This document shows, one piece after another, positions 1-12,366 of a stretch of 64,000 nt of DNA. Under the pieces are notes generated by a model. That model was not told the origin of the DNA, made no database searches, and was given only the letters and a program-made list of their open reading frames with translations. The translations under genes were made by a program, and so were the position numbers. The stretch is taken from assembly GCF_031143425.1 (NCBI RefSeq), contig NC_090445.1, forward strand, positions 1,193,718,691 through 1,193,782,690. Direction: 5' to 3'. Within the stretch, counting starts at the first letter, position 1; each line of letters opens with the position of its first letter. Origin of the DNA: Pleurodeles waltl (taxonomy: Eukaryota > Chordata > Amphibia > Caudata > Salamandridae).

Positions 1-1720
1 CTTCTCACAAATTTATTTCACCCCAAATTATAATATTGATCCCATGGGTCCCAGGGTAGAAGCTCTCCCCATGGTTAACACGTTTGATCTTCAGGAGGTC
101 ACTCTGGCCATTGAGCAGAGTCCAGGTGGTAAAGCCCTGGCCCCGGATGGTGGCCCCAAAGATCTTAAGTGCATTGAGGACCTATGGGCCCCTTTGCTGA
201 ATAATGTTTTTAATAGCTTTATTTGCAGCTACATTCTCTTGGCTGTGCTCTATAATCGTGCCAATTTTCAAGAAGGGGAATCGCGCCCAGCCTTATTGCT
301 ACCACCCCATATCCTTGATAGATATACGAGCCAAGATTTTTGGAAAGGTTCTTTACAATAAGTTACATGACTAGGTGTTAGATAATAACATTTTGCACGC
401 TATTCAATATGGCTTACACACTGGCATTGGTACAACTGAACAGTGTCTGAATCTCAACCTTATTATCGGAAAATTCACTGTAGGCAAAGCGGTGGCACTT
501 TATTTGAAGTTCCTGGACCTTTCCATGGCATTTGATTGCGTTAATAGATCCAAACTTTGGCATACTGTAGTTGATATGGGAATTGATTTGGCCATTCTTA
601 ACATCTTGATTTCGTTATATTCCAACACCAAAACAAGGGTCAGGTGGGGACAGAATGGTAATGTAACTGATGAGTTTTGTATAGGGCGGGGAGTTCACCA
701 AGAATGCGCTCTTTCCCCCTTGCTTTTTATTCTATGTATTAATAATCTCAGTTCCCACTTTACTTTGTCGATGGCAGACATCCCAAACATTAAGAGTGCT
801 CCTTTATGTGGACACTGCCGTCCTAATAGCGGGTACACTGAATGCCCACCGTAAACTTGTCCAGTCGTTTGGTTCCTTTATGCAAGATCTTGATTTGCAA
901 ACTAATGTGTCAAAATCTTTTCTTATGGTTTGTGGGTCTTAGTGAACAAAAATCTCTCCAATTAAACTGGGCTCCAATCTATTAACCTGCGTGAATTATT
1001 TTTCTTATTTAGGTATGAGTTTCAGTTCAGCTGTTTCTTAGGCCCCTCATATTTATAGTGCAGGACAGAACTGGCCAGGTCCACGGGCTCGCTGCTAAGC
1101 CTCCCTCGTCCTAAGGGCAGTAAGGCTCTGGAGCCTCTGCTGCAAATTTAGAAGGCCCAATGTAATCCTTGTGCTATCTATGGGGCCGGCGTGTTGGGTA
1201 CCCGCGACTTTCCAGCACTGCAAAGAAAGGAAAATTGTTTTTGTAGGAAAGTGTTGGGTGTCCCTATTTCCTCGTCACACTTTGCCTGTCATAAAGGATT
1301 AGAACTCAGTTATTTGTCAGATTTGTGGCTTTCAGCGTAGCGTGTAGAGGAAGCAGCACTAACTAAAGAAATCATCACAGATTGCCTCTCGTGTGATAAC
1401 GGTTTGTCCGTTCTGTGGTTGACCTATGTTAAAAATTCCTTGGTCAATATTGACATGGGTCATGTTTTCACAAATCATTTGAAATGTTAAACCAAAAAGC
1501 ACGTGCAGACTCTATTATTAACCCAGCTTTTAGAAACAAGGACCAAAAAGGAATATGTGAAGCCTACAGTAGCATCCTACATGAAGGCTCCCCCCTACTA
1601 ACTTTGGAACGCTGTGGGAGTTGGGAGCGTTCATTGTTGTTTTGTTTAATTTTAGAACTGACTCATGTAAATTCTTCTTATGCTTCCCTCTCTAGTTTCA
1701 ACACAATCATCAGTTGAGGG
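1..1720 (+). pseudogene. Decayed LINE reverse transcriptase fragment
   Basis: This is a broken piece of a non-LTR retrotransposon ORF2, entering from the window edge. Reading frames change repeatedly (44-361, then 375-854, then short pieces to about 1340). The order of blocks is that of a LINE RT. A region before the fingers ends near 350. A palm A-like block reads FLDLSMAFDCVNRSKLW near 510-560. The block GRGVHQECALSPLLFILCINNL lies near 685-750. A degraded stretch follows where the YADD box should be (about 780-830), with no intact catalytic DD pair. Post-RT sequence runs on to about 1320. The general style is that of L2/CR1/Jockey-group LINEs rather than L1; the clade is my inference. No start, no endonuclease domain and no tail is visible, so it is 5' truncated or cut by the window edge. 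It cannot be functional. Confidence 0.75.
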
Positions 1721-1724
1721 TGTG

Positions 1725-4700
1725 CCCATGTTACAATACGTCTAAACAGACTATGATGCAATTTTAATTTTTCTGTAATTTTTACATTTTGTATACAAAG
1801 CTCTTTCTTGTACGCTTTTTAAAATCAATACATTTTAGGCAGCGTGCAGCAGTCTATTGCTTTCCCCAACAACTGACAGATGAGGCGTTGAGACAATGCG
1901 TAATCTCATTTCTCCACAAAGCTGTACGCTCAAGGGCGACCATGCTTTCTTAACTTTTGAGTTTACTTAATTTGGCTCTCAATTAACTTTATACCGTGTA
2001 GACCTCCTGATGTTCCATTTTTAGTCTTACTGTATGTACAATTTTTTTGCAGATTTATCATGTGTTTTCTATTGTCTGTATTTATTACTTGTGTAGTTTC
2101 ATGGCTCCTTTTAACACCCAAATGAAGAAAAAAAGAAGAAAGAAAGATTACCATCACTGTAAACAAACATCTGAGTTTTTTTTGTAGCTTTCTGAAGTAA
2201 TCTACCCAGGACTTGGCAGAGTGATATAATTTAAATCACACATTCAGATATCAGAGGTTCTGAGAGATGAATTGAGATGTCATTGTCATTTTGACTTAAC
2301 ATGTGCTGTATAATGCTAACAGATTAATCAATGTACTCCTGTTTCTCTGTGGGTAAACAATATCAGTTTCCTCTTTCTCATTTATTTTGCACGCTTCTGG
2401 TTCCTTCTGTGCAGCCACAGTTGAGGCAATTGAGGCTGACAAAGGTATGCCCAGATAATTTGCACTATTCACAGATTTGTATTGTTTTGGTGGATATTCA
2501 AATTTATGTTTTATGGCTATGTCTAAGTCAGCTGTTACACAGAGATGAATCCTATACTGATTTATCGTATTTAGGTATTTTTGTCTCACCTTATCTGGTT
2601 TTCTAGTTACCAGAACATGATTTTCTAGAGTGGTTAATTCTAATGTATATCTTTTCAGATTTGTTTCTGCGTGTTTGTTCACGTTTGTTTTGGTTTCTTG
2701 AATCAAAAAGCAAGTGTGTAAAATGATGCATTCATTTTATTTCCTACTTGTTCATTAAATGTTTTTAGCGACTGTCCCTTTTTAAGTGTATCAATTAACC
2801 TTTCGGTGCAAGATACATTATTTGTTATGGAAATTGTTTGGTGTATCTATATTTCTAATATGGAATTCATGTGAAGTATTAAGGCAGTGTAACAACATTT
2901 CTCATAAAAGTTTTTACAGGGATGTATGGTTTAGCCTACTTTATAAACCTCATCTTTTGATGAGAATGGAGGAGTACAGAAATTAAAATAGAACCTTTAG
3001 GTGGACAGTGGTTTGAAGCTCTGAAATGTTGTGAGCACTTTATGAAACTTCTAATGCAAGAACGCATATACACATGCATAGGGAATAGGATCCAAATCCA
3101 TTTTAAGCTAACAGTGGTTTTCACTACCATCACGATTGACTGAGATGTACCTGTCAATGGAATTTGCATTTACAATTTCAGTCAAAAAGGTTTAAATACA
3201 TAGTAATTAATTTGCAATGGTACTCAATTATTATGACCCTAGTTTGAGGCTATAAAGTTCATTGCAGTTGGTGCAAGTATGAAACATATGGACCGTCAAA
3301 TATCTCAGAAAGAAGCACCCCAGTACATAAGGAACATCATTCATAAATAGAGCTTAGCTAACTTTTTTAACACGTCTTGCTGTAATATTTCTCAAAGGTT
3401 TCTAATTTTAATGTATTGGGTTTATAGTTGTATATACAATAGAGTGTTAAAAATAAAGATTGTGACTAATCTAAATTACTGTCTTAATTCTCAACCACAA
3501 ATGCTGATGAGTTTATGGAATTGTTGCCCTTTAACACTTCTCAGCTTCTTAAATTGCCTGATGCAGAGATCTATGTTCATTCTGAGAAAAGCATATTGAA
3601 ATCCTTCCAGTGTCAGTGAATTGAGTACAATTAATCTGGGTGAAGGTAACATCTAACCATGCATTAAAACAATTGCTGTCTGGGATTTATTATAGATATT
3701 TCTGGTAAGTACTACAAGTACCAACATGTAATCACTGTTTATATTACATCATTACACAACATTGTGTATTTTTTTTGTCGTCGTCAAATTGCTAAATTGT
3801 GTGTCAATATTTGCACCTTCATGAGTTGCTGTATCTGATAAATTGTTTTTAAACAACTTTTTGAACAATCTCACTCTGCTTTTTGCAATATAACTGACAT
3901 GTTGCCTTTGCATTTTGCCTAAGCAATACGAGGATTCTCTCCGCAACATAAGATATGCAGTTTTGAAGAAGCAAAAGGCTTGGATAGAATTAATGAAAGG
4001 ATGCCACCAAGAAAAGATGCACAACTGCAAGATGGAATTAGCTCAGACCATACTAAAAATGCAAATGAAAACATTGGAACAAACAACAATAATGTACAGT
4101 GACATCTTCCAGTTTTCCTATTCATCCTGGCAACAATTCATGCTTTTGACCCGGCTACAGTTGCAAGAGAAATTATTTTGGCCAACTAAAGCCTTCACTA
4201 GGATCTGAGAAATATAATTCACCTTCAAGAAGAACCATCATGCTTCCAAGACAACAGAAGCTGTGTAACTGATGAGTGAACACATCTTGGCATGATGTGT
4301 CTGAGAAGCATTTATAAGTGTGGCTGCTTGAGATGTATTGTTCGGCTGTTATTTTTAAGGCACATTATAGACTCACATCTCACGCTAATCATTGATAACA
4401 CAACTAAGTTTACAAATAGGATTTTTCTTTAAAAGGATTGTTTTTAGCCCATGTTTAAAGATATTGCAAGAGCTAACTACTTATTCATGGACATTTTTTT
4501 TTTATAAAATGTCTCTAAAATATAGATTTGTGGTCTTAAACTATATAATCCGGAGACTTCATCAGTGTACTTTTAAATGAAAAAAGCAAAATGCCAAAAA
4601 TTTAGTTGACAGTTTTTTAAGATGCTGACCTCAGGTGTAATACTTAGATGTTGCTAATTATGTACTATATGAAATGTTTCTGTTATTTTGATGCTGATCT

Positions 4701-6000
4701 GACAATTATTTTATGCAGAATCGGTTATTACTTGAACAGAGATCATAAATGCAACCTAAAACATTTCCCATTGAGATTTAGAAGCATAAACCATTTTTTT
4801 AAGGTTAAAACAATACATTGATTGTCATTCTAATGCAATTATATTTTACTTTGTAAATTTTATTTAAATAATTATGATTCATATCATTTCTGTAAATCAT
4901 GTCGTATATTGTCTATGCACATTTTCATATTGCAGCTATTTAATGTACAGGCTTGTAATGAATAGGAACAGCATTTTAGGAGTTACTTTGATGTTATTGG
5001 TCATTTTTAAATAGTTGTGATTTATGATGTTGCTTGAATAATAAATAATTACTTGGTTATAAAGGAAAATAAAAAAATTAAGTACTTTTCATTTTCTGAT
5101 ATAACCTGCAAGTAATGCTGCAGCCTGTCAATAAATCTTTCAGTTAAGGCATAAAAGACCACATACATCTGTATGATAAAGGGCTGCTGGGTAAAATGAA
5201 ACCCCAATTGGTACACCCCACTTTCACCTTTTTAGGGTGTATTCATTGCTGCTTAGTTGTAATAATCTGACTTGTTGTGAATTGGAATCTAATTTGAAAT
5301 CTATAGTTACTCATGTCCATCAATCCTTTTGTTTGCCATAAATATCACCTTGGCTAAATGCAATATTTTATTCATGTTCTAAAGTAATCAGATACTTTAC
5401 AGATGCACACAATAAAGTTTGTGCATATGTTCCCTCTGCAATGTGTGTGTGTTTGGTCCTAATATGCATATGTGGGTGACACTTGACCTTCAAACGTTTT
5501 ACTAAAGTACCTTAAACAAAACAATCCCAAGAAGTGCTTTTTCTGGTCCATGATCTTGAAAGCTCACTTGATACCTCAATGAATGACTCTCTGCCATCCC
5601 TAATTTTGTTGTTAGTTAATTTTTCTAATTGTGATGATAGAAATACACACTTTACCAAATTCACTAAATATATAATTATATATCATAGAAATGTTGCAGC
5701 CTTTTAAAGTCAATATGTGCATTCTTCTTGGAGAAAACCATAGAAAATAATATTCTGCCTTATAAGTCTACAATAGATATAAAGGCTACAAAATTTGGCC
5801 ATTTATATCCGCTGAATGTACAGATATCTCAGGTTTGATGCCGCACTGGTAACGTGTTTGTGATATGTTTGTATGTAAGAAAACTTGTACAACCTGTGCT
5901 GTACACTAACAAAATGTACTGTACATTTTTGCATTAAGGTATATTTTCACAGGGTAAAGAGTAGTGGGGTGTGTAATCGCACACATATAATTTTCATTTT
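1725..6000. other. AT-rich, repeat-poor stretch without a clear gene
   Basis: About 4.3 kb of AT-rich sequence without recognisable transposon ends, long ORFs or tandem arrays. It may be ordinary intergenic or intronic host DNA, or the 3' end of a host gene, because an exon-like ORF lies at 3915-4208 and an AATAAA follows at 5068-5073. A second, shorter exon-like open stretch lies at about 3484-3609: 41 codons of ordinary composition ending in TGA, with no convincing splice donor. I see no promoter. Confidence 0.4.
3915..4208 (+). CDS. Possible terminal exon of a host gene (coiled coil)
   Basis: An open frame of about 97 codons ends in TGA at 4206-4208 and is followed by an AT-rich 3'-UTR-like stretch with AATAAA at 5068-5073. 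The encoded peptide has ordinary, non-repetitive composition. It is rich in Lys, Gln, Glu, Met and Leu with heptad-like spacing (for example [19 protein letters not shown] and [15 protein letters not shown]), which suggests a helical coiled coil. There is no proper ATG start. If it is an exon, the acceptor would be near the TTTTGCCTAAG upstream, which is weak. I do not recognise the protein family. It could equally be a chance ORF or the relic of an old element. Confidence 0.25.
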   Translation: MPKQYEDSLRNIRYAVLKKQKAWIELMKGCHQEKMHNCKMELAQTILKMQMKTLEQTTIMYSDIFQFSYSSWQQFMLLTRLQLQEKLFWPTKAFTRI

Positions 6001-6751
6001 TCTGGAGAAAACTTCATTTATACGACAAAACTTCAGCAGTACGCATCCCAAGAGTCAGTAAGCATGTATGCTTAAAGACTCCTGTGCCTGCTACCAGTCC
6101 TATATATGATATATCCTGAGATCTGCATACAGAGTTTAGGAAAATAGTGGTCTGCTGCATAAACACTGTACATTGGCTCCAACTAATGCCAGACACCGGC
6201 AAAATCACACTTTGGGTCACAGCTTCTTTAGATAAAGGACTGACCTTTGTCAGTCGTACTCTGCCCTCAGCACCGGGCTATAATTTATTTAAACATGTCA
6301 AACTCAAAGTACATGTGAATTGTCAGAACTCACCAGGGGACCAGATATTTACCTCTGGTTAAAAAGGCCATAATCAGCAGTGCTAAAAGCCTACAGAAAG
6401 GATACTGATGATGACCAGGAAGCCGGACAATTAGCAAATACAACTCAGAATTTAGATCCTGAATGGAATCAGTACATGGCTACCGTTCTGGAGATGTCAC
6501 GCTGTCCGCAGTGGATTCTCCACCAAATGATATAGGTGGTTTTCACAGCTATATTGGAAGGGCATCAAAGAGTTTTTGATTTACCGGTAAAGACAAAGGA
6601 AAACTATTGTTTTCCATATGATTTCAAGGAGCCTACCAAGAAAACTGTAAAATCTGTCCTTATAATAGATTCTATTGGGGGGGAAGGTTTTAAGATTGTG
6701 AAGATACCAGTCACAACTATGTCATTCCACAACTGGATAGAAATATAAGGC

Positions 6752-7028
6752 ATCAAATCAATCAATCAATCGTAAAGCATGCTACTCACCTGCTAGGGTC
6801 TCAAGGCACTGATGGGGGGGGGGGGGGGGCAGGAATTGCTACTGCTCGAATAGCCAGGTCTTGAGGTGTTTCCTGAAGGTCAGGAGGTCCTGGGTCTGTC
6901 GGAGGTGGACAGGGAGGTGGGAGAAGGATCTGCCACCGGCTGTAGTTCGGTGAATGCGAGGGACGGTGGCGAGGGTGAGGTTGGCGGAGCGGAGTTGGCG
7001 GAGCGGAGTTGGCGGTTGGGAGTGTGGA
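6752..7028 (-). mobile_element. LINE 3'-end fragment with (ATCA)n tail
   Basis: A G-rich block begins with ATCAAATCAATCAATCAATC and contains a 16-17 base poly-G run near 6814-6829. It then has a GC-rich segment with the duplicated unit GGCGGAGCGGAGTT near 6985-7010. Composition jumps sharply relative to the AT-rich flanks. The tetranucleotide run looks like the microsatellite tail of a CR1/L2/Rex-type LINE on the minus strand. No coding sequence can be read. Class is inferred; the right limit is approximate. Confidence 0.4.
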
Positions 7029-7822
7029 ACACTTATGTATGCCTACTTAGTCATCCTCGAGCAGATTCAGTTGTTAGGCCGCTCAAAGAAGGTCTAGAAA
7101 TCCAACAACACCATGTAGAGTTCCACCAGATAGAGAAGTTAGAAAACATGTTAACATCAGAAAAGGTTTTACTGCCACTGCTGCGACTTCTATAGGAGCC
7201 TCAAATGCTCTAGCAATTCTCGTTAGATATGATTGACAGAAGTAGTCCAACCCAGGTCCTTATCTTGATTGCATAATAGGGGAATAGAAAGTGGAGGTAC
7301 AAGCAATATTACGAGAGGGATAAAGAATATCCTCAGCGATCATTTAGGTAGCCATGGATATATCAACAGGCTTTAGACAACTAGCAGGAGCAGTAATACT
7401 ATATAGATAAGGCTGTCTGCAAGCAACTTGTTCCAGACCTGAAGTGCAAAGCAGGATTTTAGACAGGCCTTACGATGGTGAATCTCTATTTGAAAGTCAT
7501 TTTGGTGAGGCACTAAAGTCTATCCAATCAGACACTGAGACAGACAAAGCTTAAGGTGTCCTCTTACAGAGGATTGTTTTTAAACCCATAGATACCAGCA
7601 ATATAGTTCATCACAATTTAAATCTAGACAATCTTACCAGCAGCAACATAGAGCCCCACCATCCGCAGTTTACCATAACCAGGCACCTTAGAGCAGGACA
7701 TCAAGCCAGAAACAATGAGGGATTTTACCATATATGCTGCATCTATCAAATTCAGATCTCAGTCATGCTTCAGTTAACTGCCATCTCTCTCTTCAACAGA
7801 GGACGGAATCAGCCTTCTAGTC

Positions 7823-8012
7823 CAGTGGTTCCCAACCTGTGGTTCAAGGATCCATGGGGGTCTGCAAAGCCACCTCAGGTGGACTGCGTAGAAAATGTAA
7901 TAATTGTAACAGATTAGGTCTCCAGTTTTCAGTAATGACTCAGTGGGGGTTCCCCAGATTCCAATAATGATTAAGTGGGGGTCCATAGAAGTCAAAAGGA
8001 TGGGAACCACTG
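7823..8012. mobile_element. hAT-type MITE, 190 bp
   Basis: Terminal inverted repeats are CAGTGGTTCCCAACCT on the left and its near-perfect complement on the right (one mismatch). It is flanked by the identical 8-bp duplication TTCTAGTC at 7815-7822 and 8013-8020. The 8-bp target duplication and CAG-starting ends are hallmarks of hAT elements. It carries no ORF and sits inside the DIRS remnant. Confidence 0.92.
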
Positions 8013-8714
8013 TTCTAGTCAGTCCAATAGAATCATACAGTAATTTCTAAAAGGCATTTTAAGAACCTTTTCTCCAAAAGACCTCCTCCTCCATCATAGA
8101 GGTTAAATATGGTATTGGCTCGACTGTTTAAATCCATTCACATTGCAGAACTGAAATATATCTCATGGAAATTAGCAATATATTTTTTGTCATAAAGAAG
8201 CAGGTCACCCTATACAAGGAAATGCAAAAGCTCATTCAATGAGAAGTGTGCTTAGGTCTACAGCACACTTTGCTGGTGTATCACTAACAAATGTAGAGCA
8301 GCAAATGGAAGAATAGACAGTAGAGAAATAGAAATTGTGTTGTTTATTCCAATAAGGTATATCCCTTCTACAGCTTTTAGTAACTATTTTACTGCTTGCT
8401 AAGCTTATTCGAGCATCCGAATCTATGAAAAATCCAATACTGCAGAAGAAAAAAGTTACCTATCTGAAACCGAAGTTCTCCAGTATTTTTATTTTCTTTC
8501 ATAGATTCGCATGCAACCCATCCTCCTCCCCCAACTTAGGCTAAACAAACCCTACTTTAATCCTGAGATTTGAAATCTGACCTTGTTAGCCTGAGTGAGA
8601 AGAGGTTAATACTGTACTTGACTCTGATTGGCTGAGTTTGGGTGTTTTCTAATGACATGGATAGGCTACTGTGTTCTGGCTATGTTGAAGCTGTTGTGTA
8701 TGTTTAACAGTGTA

Positions 8715-8748
8715 CTAATATATATTTATATATATATATATATATATT
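8715..8748. repeat. (TA)n microsatellite
   Basis: A short TA tract that forms the left border of the 8749-11440 repeat. Confidence 0.9.
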
Positions 8749-11440
8749 CAGTGAAAAAAACAAAGGTTACAGGGACGTTATAGTTAGGAAATAGATTTTT
8801 AAAAACATACAAATTCACCTAAATAAACAAAAGTTACAGGAATGTTATAGTTAGACTCACATTTTAAACATATACAACTATAGAAATTCATCAGTTATAG
8901 TTAGTTACCTTAAGTAGTGATAACTTGTTCCTTAAGGTAGCTATAACTCACGTCCCCGCCATGAACAGTTTTTTTGTCAAAAATGTTACTGAAAATATTA
9001 CATTGATATTATCAATTATGTTACCAAAGGTGTTCTTACTGATTTATTTTGTGGGGTAATTAACAGTGCAAGTGAGGGCGCAAGTTATAGTTACCTTAGG
9101 GCACGAGTTATAGTTACTTGAGGTACCTCTAACTATAACTTGGGAATTTCTATGGTTTTGTACTTTTAAAATGTGAATCTAACTAGAATGTCCCTGTAAC
9201 CTTAGGTTTCTAAGTGAATTTTATGGGTGTTTTTAAAATTATTTTTCTTAACTACAACGTCCCTGTAACCTTTGTTTTTTTCAATTTTTTTCTAGTTTTT
9301 TTTTTAACATATAGTAATTTTCATTAGTATACATTAATCCAAACACCACCACTCACGGCCTTTGGCCATGCGTGGTGGTGGTTGGCAACAGGGCCTGGCC
9401 TGTGGCCAGACCCTGAGGCCAACCCCCTATAAGGACCCCACCGTGCATCATGCACGGCCTTCACCCATGCACAGGGGAGGTTGCCCGCCAGACTTGGCCT
9501 GCAGCCAACCCCCTAACCACCCAACTCTAAGCTGTGCACAGCCCTTTGGCCGTGCACAGCAGGAGTTGCCCACGGCCTCTGGGAGTCAAAAGTGTGAGGG
9601 GGTGTTTGTGGGGATGAGAGTGGCTGTGAGAGTGTCTGGGTGTGCGAGAGCGTACATCAGTGTTTTAGTGGGTGCATCAGTGTGTGCACGGGTCTGTGAG
9701 TGGGCGCATGAGGATGTCAGTTGGTTTGTGAGTGGGTGTGTATGAGTGGGTGTATAACTATCTGAGTGGGTCTGTGAGTGGGCACATGAGGGTGTGTCTG
9801 GGGCTATGAGTGATTGTACGAGGGTCTGAGTGGATCTGTGAGTGGGTGCGTGAGTGTCTGAGTGGGTCTGTGAGTGGGTGCATAATTGTGTGGGTGGGTG
9901 TGTGAGTGGGAGAAAGATTGAAAGAGGAGAGAGAGAGAGGATTTTTTTAGGCTTTGATATATGATATACTTAGAATGAGATAATTCTGAACAAATTGAAA
10001 AGAAAAATGTATTTGTCATTAAAAAAAGAGTAAGATCACCTTTCAGTATGAGGCTTAAACATTTGTAGTTAAAAAAATAAATAAAAGGAGGGAAACAAGA
10101 CCGGCTGGACTCAAATCCTCTGTCTGTGACCTTCACACTGAGCTGTTCTATTTTTTTTTTTTTTTTTTTTTAAATAAATAAATAGCAGCTTCTTGGTTGC
10201 TGAAGCAAACCTTTCATCTCTGTTCCCTGCATGCATACCTGCGTGCAGGGAACGGAGATAAAAGCTCATCTTTTTGACAGCAGGACCTGCTTTACAGATC
10301 CCGCTGTCAAAAAGTGGAGTGTTTTCTGTGACTTGGCTGCAGTATTCAGAGCTGCAGCCAAGCCACAACAAACAGCTATGTCCTGGGGTTTGGCACCCTG
10401 GGACATAGCAGGAGCTGGCCCTGGCAGGTGGCGGTCCCCAGGGCCATTAGTGGCTCCATGAGGGCCCCCTCCAACCAAGAATGCATCAGGGAAGTGGTGG
10501 TCCCTGGGGCTAAGGAGGTCAAAAACTGAGCCCCTATTATTGTTTTCTTTATAGGGCTGGGGAGGTGGTGGTCCCCTGGGCTGCAGGGTGGGCTCTGTGG
10601 CCCCCCGCAAGTCAATAAAATGAAAGTTGGGGAGATGGTGGTCCCCGGGGCTGTGGGTAGGCCATCGGCCCCCGCATAAATTACATTAATTGCCCCAGGG
10701 GGGTGGTGGTCCCCAGGGCTGGAAGGGGGCCAGGAGGCCCACCCCTGTTAAAAAGAAAACAGTGACCCCGGGACCTGGCCCACCCAGGGGGTTATTTAAA
10801 AACAAGCACAGGAGCCCACACTTTAAAAAAAAAATCCACAGTAAAATTAAAAACAAAATAATGCTTTTTAGCCCTGGGGGGTCCATTTGGGACCTCAGCA
10901 CCAGGGCTAAGGGTGTCTAAACCCTGGCCCCTTTTCTTATTTTTTACATTTTTGTCTGAGACTCAGCTGGGTCCCAACATGACTTCCTTGTTGAAGTGTT
11001 GGCAGCCAATCAGATCTCACCACGAGATTGTGAGGAGTCGCGAATCCTTCATGTCGCCAAATATACAAGTTTGGATTCCTTTAAATTTCTCAAAAACGAT
11101 TAAACGGATTTACACCAAATAACAAAAAGGGCTCTTTCTGGAACAAGAGCTACCTTTCTTCCAAATTTGGTGTAATTCCGTCCAGTTGTTTTTGTGCTGT
11201 CGTTGTTCAATTTTTGCTATCGGAATTAACATTGGAAACGCTCTAAATTTCACCCCGTCCTTTATCTTGGCCCCGCTTGATGGATCACCCCAAAATGGTC
11301 CTGACAGTAGCTGAAATTTTTGGGGGACATTTCGTGAAGATTCATCAAGCGGCACCAAAGATGTAGGCACGCAAAACAGCTTTTTCTATAGAAACTAGGT
11401 CCTAACTATAACTACCTACTGGCTACTGTGCCAATAGGAG
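8749..11440 (+). repeat. Unclassified non-coding repeat bounded by (TA)n, copy A
   Basis: A 2.7-kb interspersed repeat lies between two TA-rich microsatellites. Its reverse complement occurs, diverged and shorter, at 61341-63461. The shared landmarks include a terminal block with AACTAGGTCCTAACTATAAC (about 11393-11412 here), the phrase TTGATGAATCTTCACGAAAT in the other orientation, and the ACAAAGGTTACAGGGACGTT block at the other end. The first 540 bp form a foldback: the motif GTTACAGGGACGTTATAGTT at about 8765-8784 returns in inverted form near 9180 and 9255. Internal parts are a GTGAGTGGGT-type minisatellite (about 9590-9910), a poly-T/AT block (10150-10175) and degenerate units of about 80 bp built on GGTGGTGGTCCCC (10380-10780). 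No protein is credible. The class is unknown. Confidence 0.6.
9590..9912. repeat. GT-rich minisatellite
   Basis: Irregular tandem units of about 10-40 bp are built on GTGAGTGGGTG, TGTGAGTGGGC and GTCTGAGTGGGT. It lies inside the (TA)n-bounded repeat. ORFs crossing it on either strand are composition artefacts. Confidence 0.7.
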
Positions 11441-11451
11441 CTATATGTATG

Positions 11452-11503
<52 letters not shown>

Positions 11504-11552
11504 CATACACATAGCTACACATATACATACATACATACAAACATACATGTAT
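11441..11552. repeat. (GTAT)n/(TA)n/(CATA)n microsatellite
   Basis: A compound microsatellite runs GTAT units, then an uninterrupted TA tract (about 11456-11498), then CATA units. It forms the right border of repeat copy A. Confidence 0.9.
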
Positions 11553-11559
11553 CGTGGTA

Positions 11560-12366
11560 CTCCCGCCTTGATGAATAGGATGACTCAAGCATGTGGATCT
11601 ATGAAAGATGTCAATACTGAAGAACTTCAGTTATAAGTGAGTAACTTTTTGCTTCCTTTCTTGAAACTTACCTGGTGCATGTTTCATTTTCATCCTGATA
11701 GATTCATACTTGTTTATTGGATCCTTGTAATCTCCCAGCCATAATTTGACACTACCTTGATGATTAGAAAGCTGCTCTGGGCACCTCTTTTATAAGTCTT
11801 TAGCTGATCCTTCAATTATAAGAAACTATCACCCTATATTGCAGCTGGCTTTTGTAGCGGAAAACATGAGCAATAAAAAAATTATCTGCCTTTATCACTG
11901 ACAACATTGTTATAGGTAATCCGCCAACAGGTTTGTACACTGTTCTTTGAAGTTGCTGTAATTTCTGTTCTGATGGATACTTCTAAGTGCAAATTCTCCT
12001 TTGATTGCAAGTAACTGACTGTGAAAAGCACATATTGCTGCATCCGGGCAAGATTATATTACAATGGTTTCACATTTTTTCCTGTAACTCATTATTCCCC
12101 CCCACCCCCTCTCGTTGATCAGGAGCTAGCATCTGTGACTGAGTGTTCGATGTATGATATTCTTGTTGGTGCCCAAAACTGGTGGGGACAGATTGACCCA
12201 ATATGTATTCCATTTTCCCATAGTCTGGACCATTTGTTAGGACACCCTCTGCTTTCATAAACTTCCTTTTCAGCTAACATACACCAGTCCATATCACGCT
12301 TCCAGTCTGACAGGAGCACTACAAAAGAGGGTCCCACGCCGCTGGAGAACAACTCAGCGAGCTGAA
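11560..12366. other. Unassigned stretch with a DIRS-end-like block
   Basis: At about 11592-11640 a block with GATCTATGAAAGATGTCAATACTG resembles the DIRS terminal inverted repeat seen at 8412-8514, so this may be the other end or another copy of that element. From 11650 to 12366 I see no gene, no tandem repeat and no recognisable element ends. Confidence 0.35.

Larger units (their letters stand above)
6370..8514 (+). mobile_element. Decayed DIRS-type retrotransposon (gag and YR remnants)
   Basis: DIRS elements are tyrosine-recombinase retrotransposons with inverted terminal repeats. The stretch about 7380-7560 encodes, with breaks, a DIRS Gag-like segment ending in the pattern ...SRILDRPYDGESLF...ALKSIQSDTETDK. 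Near 8228-8290 lies a recombinase-like block, KAHSMRSVLRSTAHFAGVSL, which holds the His-x-x-Arg of a tyrosine recombinase C-terminus. An inverted repeat at 8412-8514 (GAATCTATGAAA against TTTCATAGATTC) marks the right terminal repeat. The reverse transcriptase between them is missing. The element is interrupted by a LINE tail (6752-7028) and a hAT MITE (7823-8012). Its left limit is uncertain, and the blocks at 6170-6360 and 6536-6748 may also belong to it. It is inactive. Confidence 0.6.

Noticed and set aside
2416..2445. 30-bp microexon with a CTGTGCAG acceptor and GTATGC donor
   Set aside because: Too short, and no partner exons in phase.
9362..9745. 127-codon plus-strand ORF
   Set aside because: It crosses a GT-rich minisatellite and repeated GGCC blocks; composition artefact.
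10231..10920. Several overlapping ORFs of 70-115 codons on both strands
   Set aside because: They run through degenerate GGTCCCC tandem units inside a non-coding repeat and are not consistent between copies A and B.
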